Assembly: GCA_008704415.1 (NCBI GenBank)
Contig: VXIS01000109.1
Coordinates: 1 to 64,000 of the forward strand
From: Sphaerosporella brunnea
Taxonomy: Eukaryota; Ascomycota; Pezizomycetes; Pezizales; Pyronemataceae
Length of the DNA: 64,000 nucleotides
Direction: 5' to 3'
In this document: positions 43,801-55,720 of the stretch, one piece after another
Position numbering within the stretch: the stretch's first letter is position 1
Layout of the letters: every line of letters starts with the position of its first letter
Translations under genes and position numbers: made by a program
The notes under the pieces: model-generated
The model's input: the letters and a program-made list of their open reading frames with translations, nothing else
Databases searched by the model: none
Told to the model about the DNA's origin: nothing

Positions 43801-46702
43801 TACGTACGCCATGATAAAGCTTCCAGTGCGCAGTGCACACAAAACCGGATCCCTCATTTGCTGAGTGCCCATCACTCATGTTTCCAGCAGCTTGGGCAGC
43901 GGAGAAACACACTGATGTAAACTCGGTGAGGACGGGAGAACCGACATGCGCGGAAAACTGACCCCGATATCTCCACCTCTTGCTCCAGATCTGCACGCTA
44001 TATTCCATGGGTTCGGTGATCTATTCTCGGTGATCCACATATCTCGCCTTTTCGGTAAATGAACTCGGAGTTTCGGCTCACTTTTCGGCTTGCGCTAAGT
44101 TTCCACAAGAAAACGAGATATGATCGTTCGGGATGAAGTTTCGCTTCCAAACTAGCTCGATATCGAATTTTTGTTTTCAGCAACTGAAAAAAAAAGTAGG
44201 TACCGAGATGATTAGCACCCAAGCCAATATTTGATCCCCACATGGTAAACCGGCCAAGAGAATCGACCTGCATTACATCGATTGCAGCATCCGTTCGCAG
44301 GCACTTAAAGGACTAACTAGAAGTCAAATACAAGCTGATATTCTATAGATATTAAATCTCATTAAGCATGCCCCCTGAGAGACAAGATTTGTAAAGCGAG
44401 CGCTAAAAAAGAGAACCCGTAGAAGTTTGCAGCTTGGATATGTACATTGGAAGTGCATGCTAGCTTCCTTAGAACCAAATGCGAACCTTGCGAGCTGGAC
44501 ATAACTTGCAAGCTTGAATTCCAGGTAACTGGTAACCCATCGGAGTAACCGTTAGCACAAGACCGAGCGCACTCCTCATGTTGCTATTGACCATGGCTCG
44601 GACTTCATGTACACGTTCGGCACGAACGGCATGTTCGGCCGTTTACGTATATGCCGCAAACATCTCCGAAATCTTCAGATGTGTGCTTGCCAGTACGCCG
44701 ATCACTGAGCTAATGCGATGATACTGCCTAGACTGGCCTACCAGAAGCATGCTTAGGCCCGCCAAATCTAACTTAGAACTCACGCCGATCCGCGGACCTG
44801 AGTGTGCACATACCGATTGTTACTTCTTACATATGCTGATGAATCAGCAACTGTCGGGGCTACTAGTTAGTTAGCAGTAACAAGCGGAAACAAGCGGCCG
44901 AAACGATTTTGAGGGAATTGCCTGTTTGATGCCTTTACAGAGTGTGAGGCAGCAACCAAACAGCCGGTCACCCCTATACTCTGCGTCGAAAGGGTCTTTA
45001 TTGACCAGCAAGAAAGAGTCCAAATAGAGGTGAACAAGTAGACACACCCGTTCCCAAAGGGCTCCCAGTCATGATCAACACCAGTGTCGTAGACAGAGGG
45101 AAAATCAGAACGCTTCCCCAGAGGACGTGCTCAGTGAACCGGTAGTATTACTAGGGAAATCACGTTACATCCATGATGCTCGCACAGTCACTGTCAGAAA
45201 GAAGAGAGACCGATCGATACGTTGCGGAGCCTAACCTCAAATCCGCATCAGCCCCGTACGTCGGCTTCGGATGCATGTCTTTAGGGTAAACGTTCGTTTG
45301 GAATTCGGGTTTGGCAACTATTACTCGTGCGCTAAGGTTGACGGAGGGGTAAGGCTGGGGGTATGTGAAGTTGAGGATGTCCAGTCTCAGGAGTCAGGAG
45401 TTACCCTAAATCTGTGTAGAGCTAGAGCTCTTCTCCATGGATTGTTCAAAAAAAGAGATTGTGCACTAACCTCTGTGCGCCGGCGCCACTGCAAAGTCCC
45501 CTATGCTGGTCCTGATACTTTATGGCATGCTTTAGGCGGCCGTTATTTTGGTTGGGGGATACCGGTATACTTTATCTGGTGCTCGAAATGCTTCCAAAAC
45601 AAAGCCACCAGGAATGCGTCGTCCAAATGGCTGATACCTCGGATACAAACGCGCGCAACCCTCTGTCCCAGGGAAGAACATCGTATCGAAGGTTAGCATT
45701 GGGTTAACGGCTGCGGAGTTAGTCGTGCAGCCTTTTTTAGCACTGAAAAACTGGCGGATTGCGGGGAAACTGCGGAAGGCTTAACAGAAGTCACGAGTAT
45801 CATGTGTCGGTGTCCGCAATTCGTTCGTCAAAGTGGAGAGTAATTGAGTGACTGCCAAAGGTTTCAGAGGGAATGAGGAACGCGGATTTCCTCTAATCGA
45901 TATTGAAAGGAAGCAGGGCAGCCAGGTCATATGTAGACAACGCGTAGCTTGAATATCGGCCTTGCCACTACATAGAGTAAAACGCTCATCGTGGCGCATG
46001 GACGTCGAGAGCTCACTATGCCATTGGGACCCCAGCATAGATTATCGACAACCCTACAAATTTGTCTGTACCGGCCTTTTCCAGGTTGAGGATGTCGGAG
46101 TAATCCCAGGCGACCCTCTTACCTGCTTTTTGTGCAAGGCTTGCAGCCTCAACTGGAAGTAGCGGCCAAACGCCAGACTGTGCTGAGTGTCCTCCCGTCA
46201 TATTAACCGTTCCACGGGCCACAAGACGACCGTCCTCCTGCTCTGAAAATCTGACGCAGTGATGCTGTCACAGATGGAGCCACCAAATGTTCGGCTAGGG
46301 GTTGCGAGCGTTATGATGTCCCATCGGAAGAACCGCGACGGCTTGCACCTGTCGCGGCATGCATAGGCTTGCCGGTAGACGGAAAAAAAACTTGCCATGC
46401 TGGACAGCTAGCCGAGATTTCCGGCAGGTCTGGTCTGCGATATTGGCCTACATCGCAAAGTCCGTCGCCCCCAACGAAGGTGTGCCTAAATCCCGGTTCC
46501 CCCGCAAAGTGGCCGAATGCTTTAAACACCGGTGATCCCTTCAGGGACACCAAGACGAAATTCTGGACCATAAAAACGCATAGGGGTAAGGCTTCTTTTT
46601 CTTCTGTGGACAGCTATGTAAGTGCTTGATCCCCGCGTTCATAATTTTTCATGGCGACCGACTGACCACTGATCTCACTTTGCAGCTGTGGAAGGCGACA
46701 AC
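40819..46702. other. gene-poor stretch of the repeat island
   Basis: Nearly 6 kb without a supported gene. It contains a GGTT tetramer run near 41394-41417, CTAGGTAG-type motifs near 42166-42182, and TAGGTACCTACTTTGTACCT near 42737-42757. Several frames of 90-140 codons (for example 43628-44008 minus and 45271-45696 plus) have no recognisable domain, no good starts and no intron logic. I do not call them. Confidence 0.5.
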
Positions 46703-47984
46703 ATGCCTTTTCCATTTCCCGCCACAATCGACCCATTACCGTCGGCCACGATACGGCCGGGCCTGATCGTCATTTCGACTATGGCCCTGCTGTCCTTGAT
46801 CGCGACATCTTGCGCCGCGACATTTATCATCTATCGTGTCTCGAACGGAAAACAATACCAAAAGACACCGTTGCGATACAATCAGTCACTGATCCTAATT
46901 TTGAACCTCCTTCTCGCCGACTTCCAGCAAGCGCTGTCCTTCTGCTTTTCGCTCCACTGGCTCTACAAAAATGCGATCATTGCACCAACCGGTGTCTGTT
47001 CGGCCCAAGGATGGCTTGTGCAGATTGGGGATGTGTCGAGTGGAATGTTCTCGCTTTGCATAGCCCTGCAGACTTTCTATATCATTGTTTTGCAAAGACG
47101 ATTTCCGTACAAGAGATTTGTGCTTGGTGTTTGCGCTGTTTGGGTTTTTTGTGTCACTCTTTCGATCGTCTCGCCAATCATTCATCACGGCGAAGGCGAG
47201 GAACTTTACGTGGCGACAGGAGCTTGGTGCTGGATCTCCTCGAGGTATCGCGACGAGGTATGTTTCTACTCAGCTACAATCCCTTCGTAGTAACTTACTG
47301 AGCGACTCTCTAGCGTCTGTTTGTTCACTACCTGTGGATTTTCACCTGCGAGTTCGGTACTTTGATCCTTTACGCTAGTAAGCTCTCCCGTTGGCTATTC
47401 GACGTCAAATAGGTCATTTCTAACAGTTGGAAGTCATCTTCACTTTCCTCCGCCGCAATGCGAAAAAGAACGCCGCCTCTGGAGTTCACACACGCACGAT
47501 GTACCGAGTCGCCCGTCTGATGTTGGTCTACCCAGTCACTTACACCTGCATGACGCTGCCGCTCGCTGCCTACCGGATGGCCTCCCAGTCCGGCAAGACG
47601 CTAAGTGACTCGATTCTCGTATTCGCTGGAGCATGTATGGCTAGTTGTGGCTGGCTCGATGTGATTCTGTACCTGGTTACCCGCAGGACAATTCTCAGCC
47701 TTCAATCCACTTCATTCACCTCCAGTGGACGCGATACAGGAGCAATTCAGATGGGAACCGGCAGGCAGCTATATGGAAACCAGACTGTGGTAGAAAGAGG
47801 GTCATTGGATCGGGCAGTCCGCGGGGAGTCAATGGCGAGCAGTCAGGAAGGTTTCGTAAAGATGGAGCAAGTGGTGCAGGTCACGATTGAAGATGCCGTG
47901 CAGGACCCACACTCACGAATCGGAACCTCAGAAGATGGCTCTGTCAACCCGCAAAAACCTACGAATGCTACGAGTTACTGGTGA
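46703..47984 (+). CDS. seven-transmembrane GPCR, cAMP-receptor-like class (389 aa)
   Basis: A plasma-membrane receptor expected to signal through a heterotrimeric G protein. Exons are 46703-47257, 47314-47377 and 47434-47984, with two 56-nt introns. The second uses an acceptor at GGAAG to give LILYAIIFTFLRR across TM5. TM1 is GLIVISTMALLSLIATSCA, TM2 is LILILNLLLADFQQALSF, and TM3 follows C-S-A-Q-G-W, with a Cys that probably pairs with a Cys in loop 2 (GAWCW). TM4 is FVLGVCAVWVFCVTLSIVS, TM6 begins in LMLVYPVTYTCMTLPLAAYR, and TM7 is VFAGACMASCGWLDVILYL. A Ser/Thr-rich tail of about 90 residues follows. The pattern matches fungal cAMP-receptor-like/GPR1-type receptors, and the ligand is unknown. 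It stands alone in a repeat-rich island. Confidence 0.88.
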
Positions 47985-48093
47985 ACGCACCTTCTTGGTG
48001 CCTTTTTCCTTCCACGTTCTTTTCCTAATATGTATATGGTTGGTATACCCTGGGCGCTTTGGGTTGCGGCAATTTTATGAAACCTTCTTTTGA

Positions 48094-48171
48094 TTCTTAT
48101 TTTGTATACATTCTTTCGCTTCTTATTTTGTATACATTCTTTCGCTTCTTATTTTGTATACATTCTTTCGC
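48094..48171. repeat. three perfect 26-bp tandem repeats
   Basis: The unit is TTCTTATTTTGTATACATTC plus TTTCGC, repeated three times end to end, about 110 bp past the GPCR stop codon. It may lie in the 3' UTR. Confidence 0.9.
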
Positions 48172-48421
48172 TTCTTCTCCCTCCATCCTTGTTTGGCTTG
48201 TTGCAATGGAGTACTAGTGCTTCCTATGTATAATTATTATTTAACTAGGAGCATCAAATCTAATAAACAAATCTGATGACATGTACGTGTCGGCTTGACT
48301 GTCAAGATAGCTCGGTTTTCTCATGGCCATCGAATCGATCAATTTTCATCAACTCTCTTCCAGCAAGTTCGGACAAGTGTCCCCACTATGTACAGATGCA
48401 GGTATTTGGGAGCTTTAGGTA

Positions 48422-48510
48422 TCGTATTTTCTCGCGAGTAAGGGACGTGGCTTAGTGACTTTGCATCTGCAGTGACTTCGTCACTATCCCATCCACGCGA
48501 GATTCTACGG
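48422..48510. mobile_element. 89-bp MITE related to the palindrome MITE
   Basis: Ends TATCGTATTTTCTCGCG and CGCGAGATTCTACGG are inverted repeats. The interior shares CTCGCGAGTAAGGGACRTGGC, TAGTGACTT and ACTATCCCATC with 12595-12668, plus an extra ~15-bp stretch in the middle. The left flank is TA and the right flank is CA, a decayed target duplication. Confidence 0.65.
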
Positions 48511-51500
48511 CATTGTTTCCTGGCATTTTTACACAAGATTTAGGAAGCACGGACTTCGCACTCTTTTTTGATGATTCAGCTTCCTTCGCACTAGCTACAA
48601 GTCGAAGCGGAACAGAAAAAACAAAAAATGCCAAGCAGGAGATCATAGAGCTACGTAGATCATCATTATAAGCTGCCGCCGCGGTCCAGCGGAAACTAGA
48701 GTATGGGGCCATTCATCGGTTATGCACTTTCTGCTTCGATCGGATCAACGGGTTTTCCAGAATCCGAAAAAAAACAACGTGCGAGTTCGGTTGCTTCTTT
48801 TGACCCCATACTTGGGGTTCCACTGGTGAAGTTGAGTATTGTATGGTTACAAACGCCTTGGAATGGCGCGGTTTCCAAGCAAACGGTCAGTCACTCGACC
48901 GAGCAGTGCTTATGCCATGCATAAGGGCCAGAGGCTTGCCGCAAGCCACAATAATCTGAAACCATTGTCAATAGTGATGCCGATTTTGATATGCAGGTAA
49001 AGCCCGCTGCATAAACCCTGACGATGATCTCCCAAGATTGCGGTTAAGTTATTGTCTCCCCTATCCGCCTATCCGTTTTGTGCAAGGCAATTCCACAGCC
49101 CTAGGAGTATGCTCGGGGGGCTGCCGGAAAACAGTCATTGAAGCCTCCCCGGAGCTTTAGTTAGCTGCGAACAGGGCGGAAGTAGAGGTTGTAGACCTCA
49201 CCCGAGAAGCCGGGGGGGGGGGGGGGATTCCTCCATGGGAAAGATTGGGACAAAGCCCATACAATATCACAAATGGCAATGGATCAACATATCGGGAGAA
49301 ACCGCTCAAGCAAAAGCATGCCAAGTTAGAAAGGAGTAAACACCAGGCAAGCGAGATAGATGGAAGTCTTGGCTACTCTGGTTCTATCTGGGCTTATGAA
49401 ACTTTCTATTGAGGCTTTGTAGACAAATTGAAGCTTCTTGATCGGTTTTCCTCTGGACCGTACGTGCATGTATACATAGAAACCCACTTTGTGGCTGTTT
49501 TTTCGACGGTGACCACGCCCTGGATAACCAAGCCCACAGAGGTATATAACATGGTGTTTTGTCGGGCTAGACGATTTATTCTTTTGGAAATCTCTCCAAT
49601 GCTTCGGAAGATCCAAGACTGGTTGGTTGCTCTCAGCGTACCGTGGCGGTGGTCAAAACGTTTGCAATTTAGTTCCGGACTTGGGGAAACACCTCCTTTG
49701 GTGTCTTTCTGTGGCTGTATAGCGGCCAAATTGAGCGATTTTTTGACAGCAACAAACAACCACCTATTCCTGTTGTGTAGGCCCAACAAATAGAACAGGA
49801 GGTAGCTCCGCATAGTCAATAGCAACAGTCTATTTGGAAACAATAGAACGCCAAGGCGCATGTTAAATCTTGCAAATCCAGCGGATAGCCGATAGGGCGG
49901 CGGGAAGGCCTCTGCTGTGTAACATGAGATGTATCGTGCCATTATAACTTGATCTCCTGTGCTATGAGGTTTGGCCAAGAGCCAAAGGTGGAATAGGGAT
50001 TCAGCCCCGGTGACCGCCGAAGTGGTCATTGCGCAGGCTTCTTCGGCGGCTATCCAACAATCGCCGACTCGCCGTCAAAGAGACCGTCGAATGGGGGCTG
50101 CGGCTTGCTGTTGCCCGAGAAAACCCGGTTTATGGAAGTTATGTCACAAATCACGAAAGCAAAATGGATGGGGTGTATGGATAACAGACGATAGTTAGCT
50201 GGCAGCTGGCAGTGGCCATCTATTCTATGGCGCTGCATCCTGTCTAAGTGTTCTACCTACCTACCCACCTTAGCAGGGAAGGGCCGTTTTGGAAAATGGT
50301 TATATGACCATTATGTGACCATTTCCGAGATTATAAGGCTTACATGACGGAAAACGGTAACATAACTATTTTCCTTGAAAAAGAGCTCCCAGAAAATGAG
50401 ATTATTTTTGTAGTCACCTGATATAACAAAAAATTGTTTCGATCTAAACCTCGCTTCTCACAGAATTCTTATATAATGGTTATATAATCCTCAGGTAAAA
50501 TCGAAGCTCACACTGATCGCACATGTCCGAGTGATATCACGTGCTTCAGTGATTCGTCACGCCGTCGGAGCAATGGTGTTGAGTTTTTCAATCAGTCATA
50601 TATCTGTCATGAGTAGGCTTCCGGCTTCAGCATAACCGCATCTCCCAGTTAATTTTTCATACTGCATCTACAGGTGGTATCGCCTCAGTTTTGGGGTTTG
50701 AGGCGACAGCCGGGTGCACGACTCGACTATGATGATGTGTTGATGATGGCGGTGATGGCGATGATGATTAGTGTGTGGCAGCGTGGATTCCCGCCGTGTC
50801 GCGAGGGTGCGGATAGTATGGCATACAAGTTTTTCAACGTATAATCTCATATAATGGTTAGCAGCGAAATAATTGTTTTACTCACTATCCATCACCCACC
50901 CTTAGGAGCATTTAAGCTCAGATCCGAAAGTGCATTACATGGTACTTTTCTGGCCTATTGGCTTAGATTGGCAAACATGCTGAGGTAGGTGCCTACATCT
51001 TGAGAGATTCAGAGAGAACCTCTAGCTAACGTTTACATAAGGGCCCTGAGCTGAGCCTTTCTGGGTTCCCATCCAGTCGTGGGGGCGATAAACCTACCAC
51101 TAGGAAAAGCCCAGGTGAAACACTGCACAGAGCTCAGTCCGCTCGAATGCCGCCAATTGATGATTGCTTGGCAAAATTTCTCATAAGAGCATTAGGAGGC
51201 ACCTTAACAGCCCTTGACCACTTTGCGCCCCGATTGCTCTAGTGCCGTCCAGTGAAGTAATGCTCGTCAGTGAAGAGAGAGTGCGCAGATCACTGTTTTG
51301 TTGAGCTTCCGTTGATAAGCAGCTGAATTGCTCACAACGTGAAAGCTTCAGGACATTCCGAGATGAGGCCAGTACGAGTGAAATGAGACATAAACTGTTA
51401 GCCGTGTTGAGAAACGATGACATTCAGGTGCGCATGTCAAGATTGGTTGATGGGTTCAGCATATTTACCTTAGACCAATTGATGTTCATATGCCGTTGAT

Positions 51501-51511
51501 TTGTATGAGTA
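48511..51511. other. gene-poor stretch between MITE and tRNA
   Basis: A poly-G run of about 16 nt sits near 49211-49226. An AT-rich block with repeated GGTTATAT/ATAATGG motifs spans about 50290-50490, and GATGATG-type repeats lie near 50729-50768. A 207-codon minus frame (49406-50029) has no recognised domain. No gene is called. Confidence 0.5.
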
Positions 51512-51582
51512 GCTTCCGTGGTCCAACGGTAGGATAATTGCCTTCCAAGCAATTGGCTCGGGTTCGACTCCCGACGGATGCA
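51512..51582 (+). tRNA. tRNA-Gly (anticodon UCC), copy 2
   Basis: 71 nt, identical to the minus-strand copy at 40748-40818, including the T3-T70 acceptor mismatch. The B box is GGTTCGACTCC. A T-run terminator lies within 25 bp downstream (ATTATTTTTCC). The flanking sequence beyond GCATT differs between the two copies. Confidence 0.9.
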
Positions 51583-52397
51583 TTCATGATTAATTATTTT
51601 TCCTTTTTGACCTTTGCAGATCCTTGGTACTACAAGGGTCAAGGAAACTGTTTTAAATCGAGGAGTTTCCCTCGTTTCGGACGATGTTTTGAGCCGTAGT
51701 AGCCATGTCCCTGACAGGTATGGAATTCGCTATTTTCGAAACGAAACAAACGCTGAAAATGTGAGTGACGCTTTAAATTATGATGCCGTTCTGCTGACGC
51801 AGGAAGCAAACTAAATTCGCGGAATATCTCAACACCATTTCCAAATGTGCATATTTCTGTTTGGATAATGACTTCAACGGAGGACAAACATACCGCTACA
51901 TAGAGTTGGGGCAAGGGATTCTAACAAGGTTTTGGATTTTGGGGCTGTGAGTGATCGACTGTGACAACCAGCGGTCGTTTCTTCAAGGTGCTAGGCCAAA
52001 CTGAACTGGAGGTAATATGATATCCTTTAGTTCCGGGCCACCGTGTCATTTGGAGTCGGGTGTATATGCGCCCTGCTTTTCTTTTCGGGAGTTCGAAAGG
52101 GCATTTCCATACCTGTTTTCGGAGGAAGCCTCAAATGTGACGATTGGCGAGGTTTAGAGAACTGCGCCATGTATTCTACCTATTGTGGTCACAGGCCGTA
52201 AGTGTGGGGAAGTTCTTATTAACGTGCTGTCTAGTCGCCTACCAGGCGGCGCTGGACAGTAGAGTAAGAATGCTGGGACCAGCGCTGGACCACAAGGCGT
52301 GGGTGATAATGATACAACCGAACAATTTTTCGTGTGGGTGGGGGCTTGCTTGTTTTCGAGCCGGGCAAGCTCCAAATATAATTGGTTGTAGGCCGCG
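51583..52397. other. between tRNA-Gly and LINE remnant
   Basis: No supported gene. Short frames on both strands lack any domain. Confidence 0.5.
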
Positions 52398-53369
52398 ATG
52401 AGTGGCACGCTGTTGCTGTTTTTTTTTATTTATGGCCGGGCTGAGCAAGCGCAAGCGCGCACTACGAATGTCTCTGTGTCCTGCGGCTATGCTGCGGTCA
52501 CTTATGACACCCACAGACAAGAATGGGCCGGTGTGTCAAGGTACATCGGTCACAACAAAGAAGCCTTCGACGCAGAAATGATGGGCATCGCCGCAGGTCT
52601 AGAGCTGGCCACCCACCACCTCCCTGAGGGATCCACAGCTGGTACGGTCCACCTTTTTGTGGATGCACAGGCTGCCCTCAAACGCCTACAAAGCACGGCA
52701 CCTGGTCCTGGCCAGTGGGTTCTGCCAGACATTACGAAGACAGAGCGCCAGCTGCTTGAGGCCGGCTGGATCACCAAATACCACTGGGTACCGGGGCATG
52801 AAGGGGTGCACGGAAATGAGGCTGCAGACAGACGCGCGAAGGCAGCCGCGGAGGGCAAGTCTCCCGCTGCGTCCAACTACGTCCTCGACACCACCTCGCT
52901 CGCTCACATCGCACGAGAAATCACTCTGGCCAAGCACCATGACCGCGAAGCCTGGCTTGCGAAGCATTGCGTCCCGAAAAGCTACTACAGACGTCCGAAA
53001 GGCACCAACAAAACCGCCTTTCGGACCAAAAATACACTAGCGGCACGCTTCTTCCAACTACGGCTGCAAAAAGCGCCCACGGCTCCATACCTTCACAAGA
53101 CGGGACGACAAGTGGACGATAAGTGCTGGTTCTGCCCCAAGAAGCCCACGCAGACGCGCGACCACCTCTTCAAGACCTGCCAGAGATGGCGCGGGGAGCA
53201 ACAAACGCTGTGGAAGGCAGTGGCGGAGGCCACGCGTGAGAAGGGGAAAAAGAGGAGGAAAACGAACACGTCAGTAAGAGATTTGCTGGCGGATGGCCGC
53301 TGTACAGGAGCAGTGATGGGTTTCCTAGATAGCACGCAGGTGGGACTATGGCCAAAGGTGGCCAACTGA
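52398..53369 (+). pseudogene. LINE-type retrotransposon RNase H / zinc-knuckle C-terminus (323 codons)
   Basis: The C-terminal end of a non-LTR retrotransposon polyprotein (Tad/I-like). The RNase H region runs from about residue 28: CGYAAVTYDTHRQEWAG, then FDAEMMGIAAG (Glu), LFVDAQAAL (Asp), WVPGHEGVHGNEAAD (Asp). The expected first catalytic Asp (TDGS-type strand) is absent because coding similarity starts just after it, so the domain is broken. Downstream is CWFCPKK...HLFKTC, a zinc-binding end typical of these elements. The ATG lies in unrelated upstream sequence. Reverse transcriptase and endonuclease are missing, so this is a 5'-truncated, inactive copy. Confidence 0.85.
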
Positions 53370-53580
53370 GTTTTATGACCATGTCTTCCTTTCTCTCTTC
53401 TCTTCTATCACGAATCTCCTTTGTATGACTCTATCAGCTGCGCTTTCCTTGCTTCCTTTTCCTTCGGAGGAGCGTACCCCAGAGTAGGCGCAATGCCTAG
53501 GGGTGGCGATGATCCTGTACTTAACATGCCATGGCCGCAAGCGGCCAAATGCAATATGATTAAAACAAAAAAATGTGTCT
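53370..53580 (+). mobile_element. LINE 3' untranslated end with terminal hairpin
   Basis: After the RNase H stop codon the sequence runs to ATGGCCGCAAGCGGCC, a 6-bp stem with a two-base loop, then ATATGATTAAAACAAAAAAA, where the element seems to end in an A-rich tail. The hairpin and ATGATTAAAA tail recur on the minus strand at about 57604-57650. Confidence 0.7.
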
Positions 53581-55030
53581 GTGTCACCTCAAAAATTACC
53601 CTACTCAAAAAGGTCGCGCCTTGGCTAAGGAAACACTGTTGCGACACCGAAAAAGAAAGTGTCTCCTGATGGGCTTCTCCTAGTCAGGTCGCTTTTTACG
53701 AGAGGTGCCACAAAATACAGCAGTTTGGCGGTCATTGAACATGATCGCTGGAGGAGTTTCTCTTTACAGTTGACATTCCTTCCACGGACAATTATCTAAA
53801 TCGATCACACAAACAGGGCTACAGCCATCTTCAACCGTAAGAAGCAGACTTTTCCGGCTTCCAAAACTCGGGTTTGTAAGAAAGTGATTTTCTAGATCTT
53901 GTCACATTTCGGATCGATCAGGCCGTGCCGTTCCATCTGCTCGGTAAGTACCAAGAAACCCCTTTTTTTTTCGAGTGCTGGAGGGTACTAACCGTGCCTA
54001 CTTCCACGCGACTGCGTAAAGGTTAGACTTTCTTTTCGAACCTCCTTTTTTTTTCCAGCAAGGGTGGGTCTTGGAGGAACTCTGGAACTTGGTCTCGGTT
54101 TTGTTTCCGATTGTCTATCGTTGACAAACATCTGTGCAGTTGGCACTAGGGAACAGTTCATTTTGGTGGTTGGGGAAAGTTGCCTCAACAAGCCACAACC
54201 GTTTACTTGCCAGTGGAGTCTGCAGCTCATGGGATCGTATGTATAAGTGTAGCTATTTCATCGGAATTGAACTGCTTTGCACCACTAACGGGATTTCTTA
54301 ATAGAGCAAAGGGCTTAGATGGCGGAACCGGGATGCGTTCAGGCGGCAAAGACACTATACTGTATGGTCGCTTACAGCGACGCCACAGCGCCGTGCCCCA
54401 GCGTCCAGGAAAATAGGGCGAGGCCGCCTGCGGACTTTTGTGTCCTCGTTCGCACCCTAGGAGACGGCAATCACGACGCTTGTGGGAGATGGTAAGGAAA
54501 ACACTCGCGTTGGAGGTGATGAAAGTTTCTCGGCACATCCATGACACCGTGCCCGAGGTTATTGGACCACTTTGTATAAGAACACCATACAAATTTTCCG
54601 CGACTTCACGCCGATATTCCAAAGAAAACAGTACTCTTACTAGAATAAAACCGCCTGGTTGCGGTCATATTCTGATGGACAGCTTCGACTGTACCAATCA
54701 ATTACAAGATGCGCATGGTGGTCCAGAGCCCTGATCCAAGAAAACAAAAATGAAAGTCCATTCGCGCGCTGTGTACAGATTGTCTGACTCCGAGGACAAA
54801 TTTGGGGCTGACCCGTTTGTCCCCGTCCGCTTGGCTTCACTTCGTGTAGTTGCCATGATTAGCCGCCATGCCTCCAGCATCCGCGCGTGGCCCGCCAGCG
54901 CTAATTACCGAGGAACGACGTTAGGTCTTAACCTCACTGTTGCTTCTCTAACCCGCCCTCCACTGATGCGGGAGAGCTGATGCGCTGGTTACGCAATAAA
55001 TTGCATCTGCAGCCACGTGGATATGTGAGG
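53581..55030. other. gene-poor stretch
   Basis: About 1.4 kb with poly-T tracts near 53964 and 54048. No coding region is supported. Confidence 0.5.
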
Positions 55031-55032
55031 TA

Positions 55033-55281
55033 CCGTATTATCTCACTTAAGAGTCACACCCCTAATCAGGCAATTTTCACACTAATCAGGAATTTTTTCG
55101 ACGTTTAAGGCCCCAAAAGCTCCCAATCAGGACATCTTTAATTTTCGCCAGCAAAAAAGATTACTTAAAGCGCCTCAGAATCGCACATAGAAAATATTTC
55201 ATACATTTTGGAGTGAGTTGAAAACTCGCTGACACGCGCCAAGACCGCTTAAAAGTGTGACTCTTAAGTGAGATAATACGG
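55033..55281. mobile_element. 249-bp MITE with perfect ~27-bp TIRs and TA flanks
   Basis: The left TIR begins CCGTATTATCTCACTTAAGA and continues to GTCACAC. The right TIR is its exact reverse complement (ends GAGATAATACGG). TA flanks both sides. The interior is AT-rich and non-coding, with three ...AATCAGG repeats near 55064-55131. It shares the CCGTATT...TCTC start with the smaller MITEs at 12595, 18418 and 48422. Confidence 0.85.
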
Positions 55282-55284
55282 TAC

Positions 55285-55720
55285 ATATATATATATCTAT
55301 ATCTTTATTAAAAGAACAAACACATCAGGCGCTATTTCTCTGTAGTAAAACGCACGGACCAGACAACCACGGCTACCGGACTTAACTACAGCGGTATCGG
55401 CCCCCTCGGTGATCGAGGGTTAGTACATTGCTCGCTGGGTTGTCCTGAAACCACAATGTCCACGGTAACTACAGGCGCTGGGAAAGCACCGATTCTAGTC
55501 TGCCGTTCCCTCGGTTGTCTTTGCTGTCCACTCGAGGTTCAACCTTTTCCCCTTTGCGACGGCTCTATCTCTACCGTCCTGCTCAGACAATTCTGTCCAG
55601 GAGACCCTCCCGTATGATTCCCCGCCAGTCCCTTCTCACAAGGAAGCATCCTTGCAAGAACAGCCTCAGACCGCCTGCCCACCACAAGCCCCATTGCGGG
55701 CAGGCGGTATAATGGATTCG
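55285..55720. other. unassigned repeat-flank sequence
   Basis: A TA-rich start (55282-55300), then CCCCCTCGGTGATCGAGGG, a small inverted repeat. Near 55668-55708 CCGCCTGCCC and GGGCAGGCGG form a 10-bp stem just before the tandem array. It may be part of a larger element, but I cannot name it. Confidence 0.35.

Noticed and set aside
49406..50029. 207-codon open frame on the minus strand
   Set aside because: No recognisable domain, poor composition for a gene, and competing frames on the other strand in a repeat-rich region.
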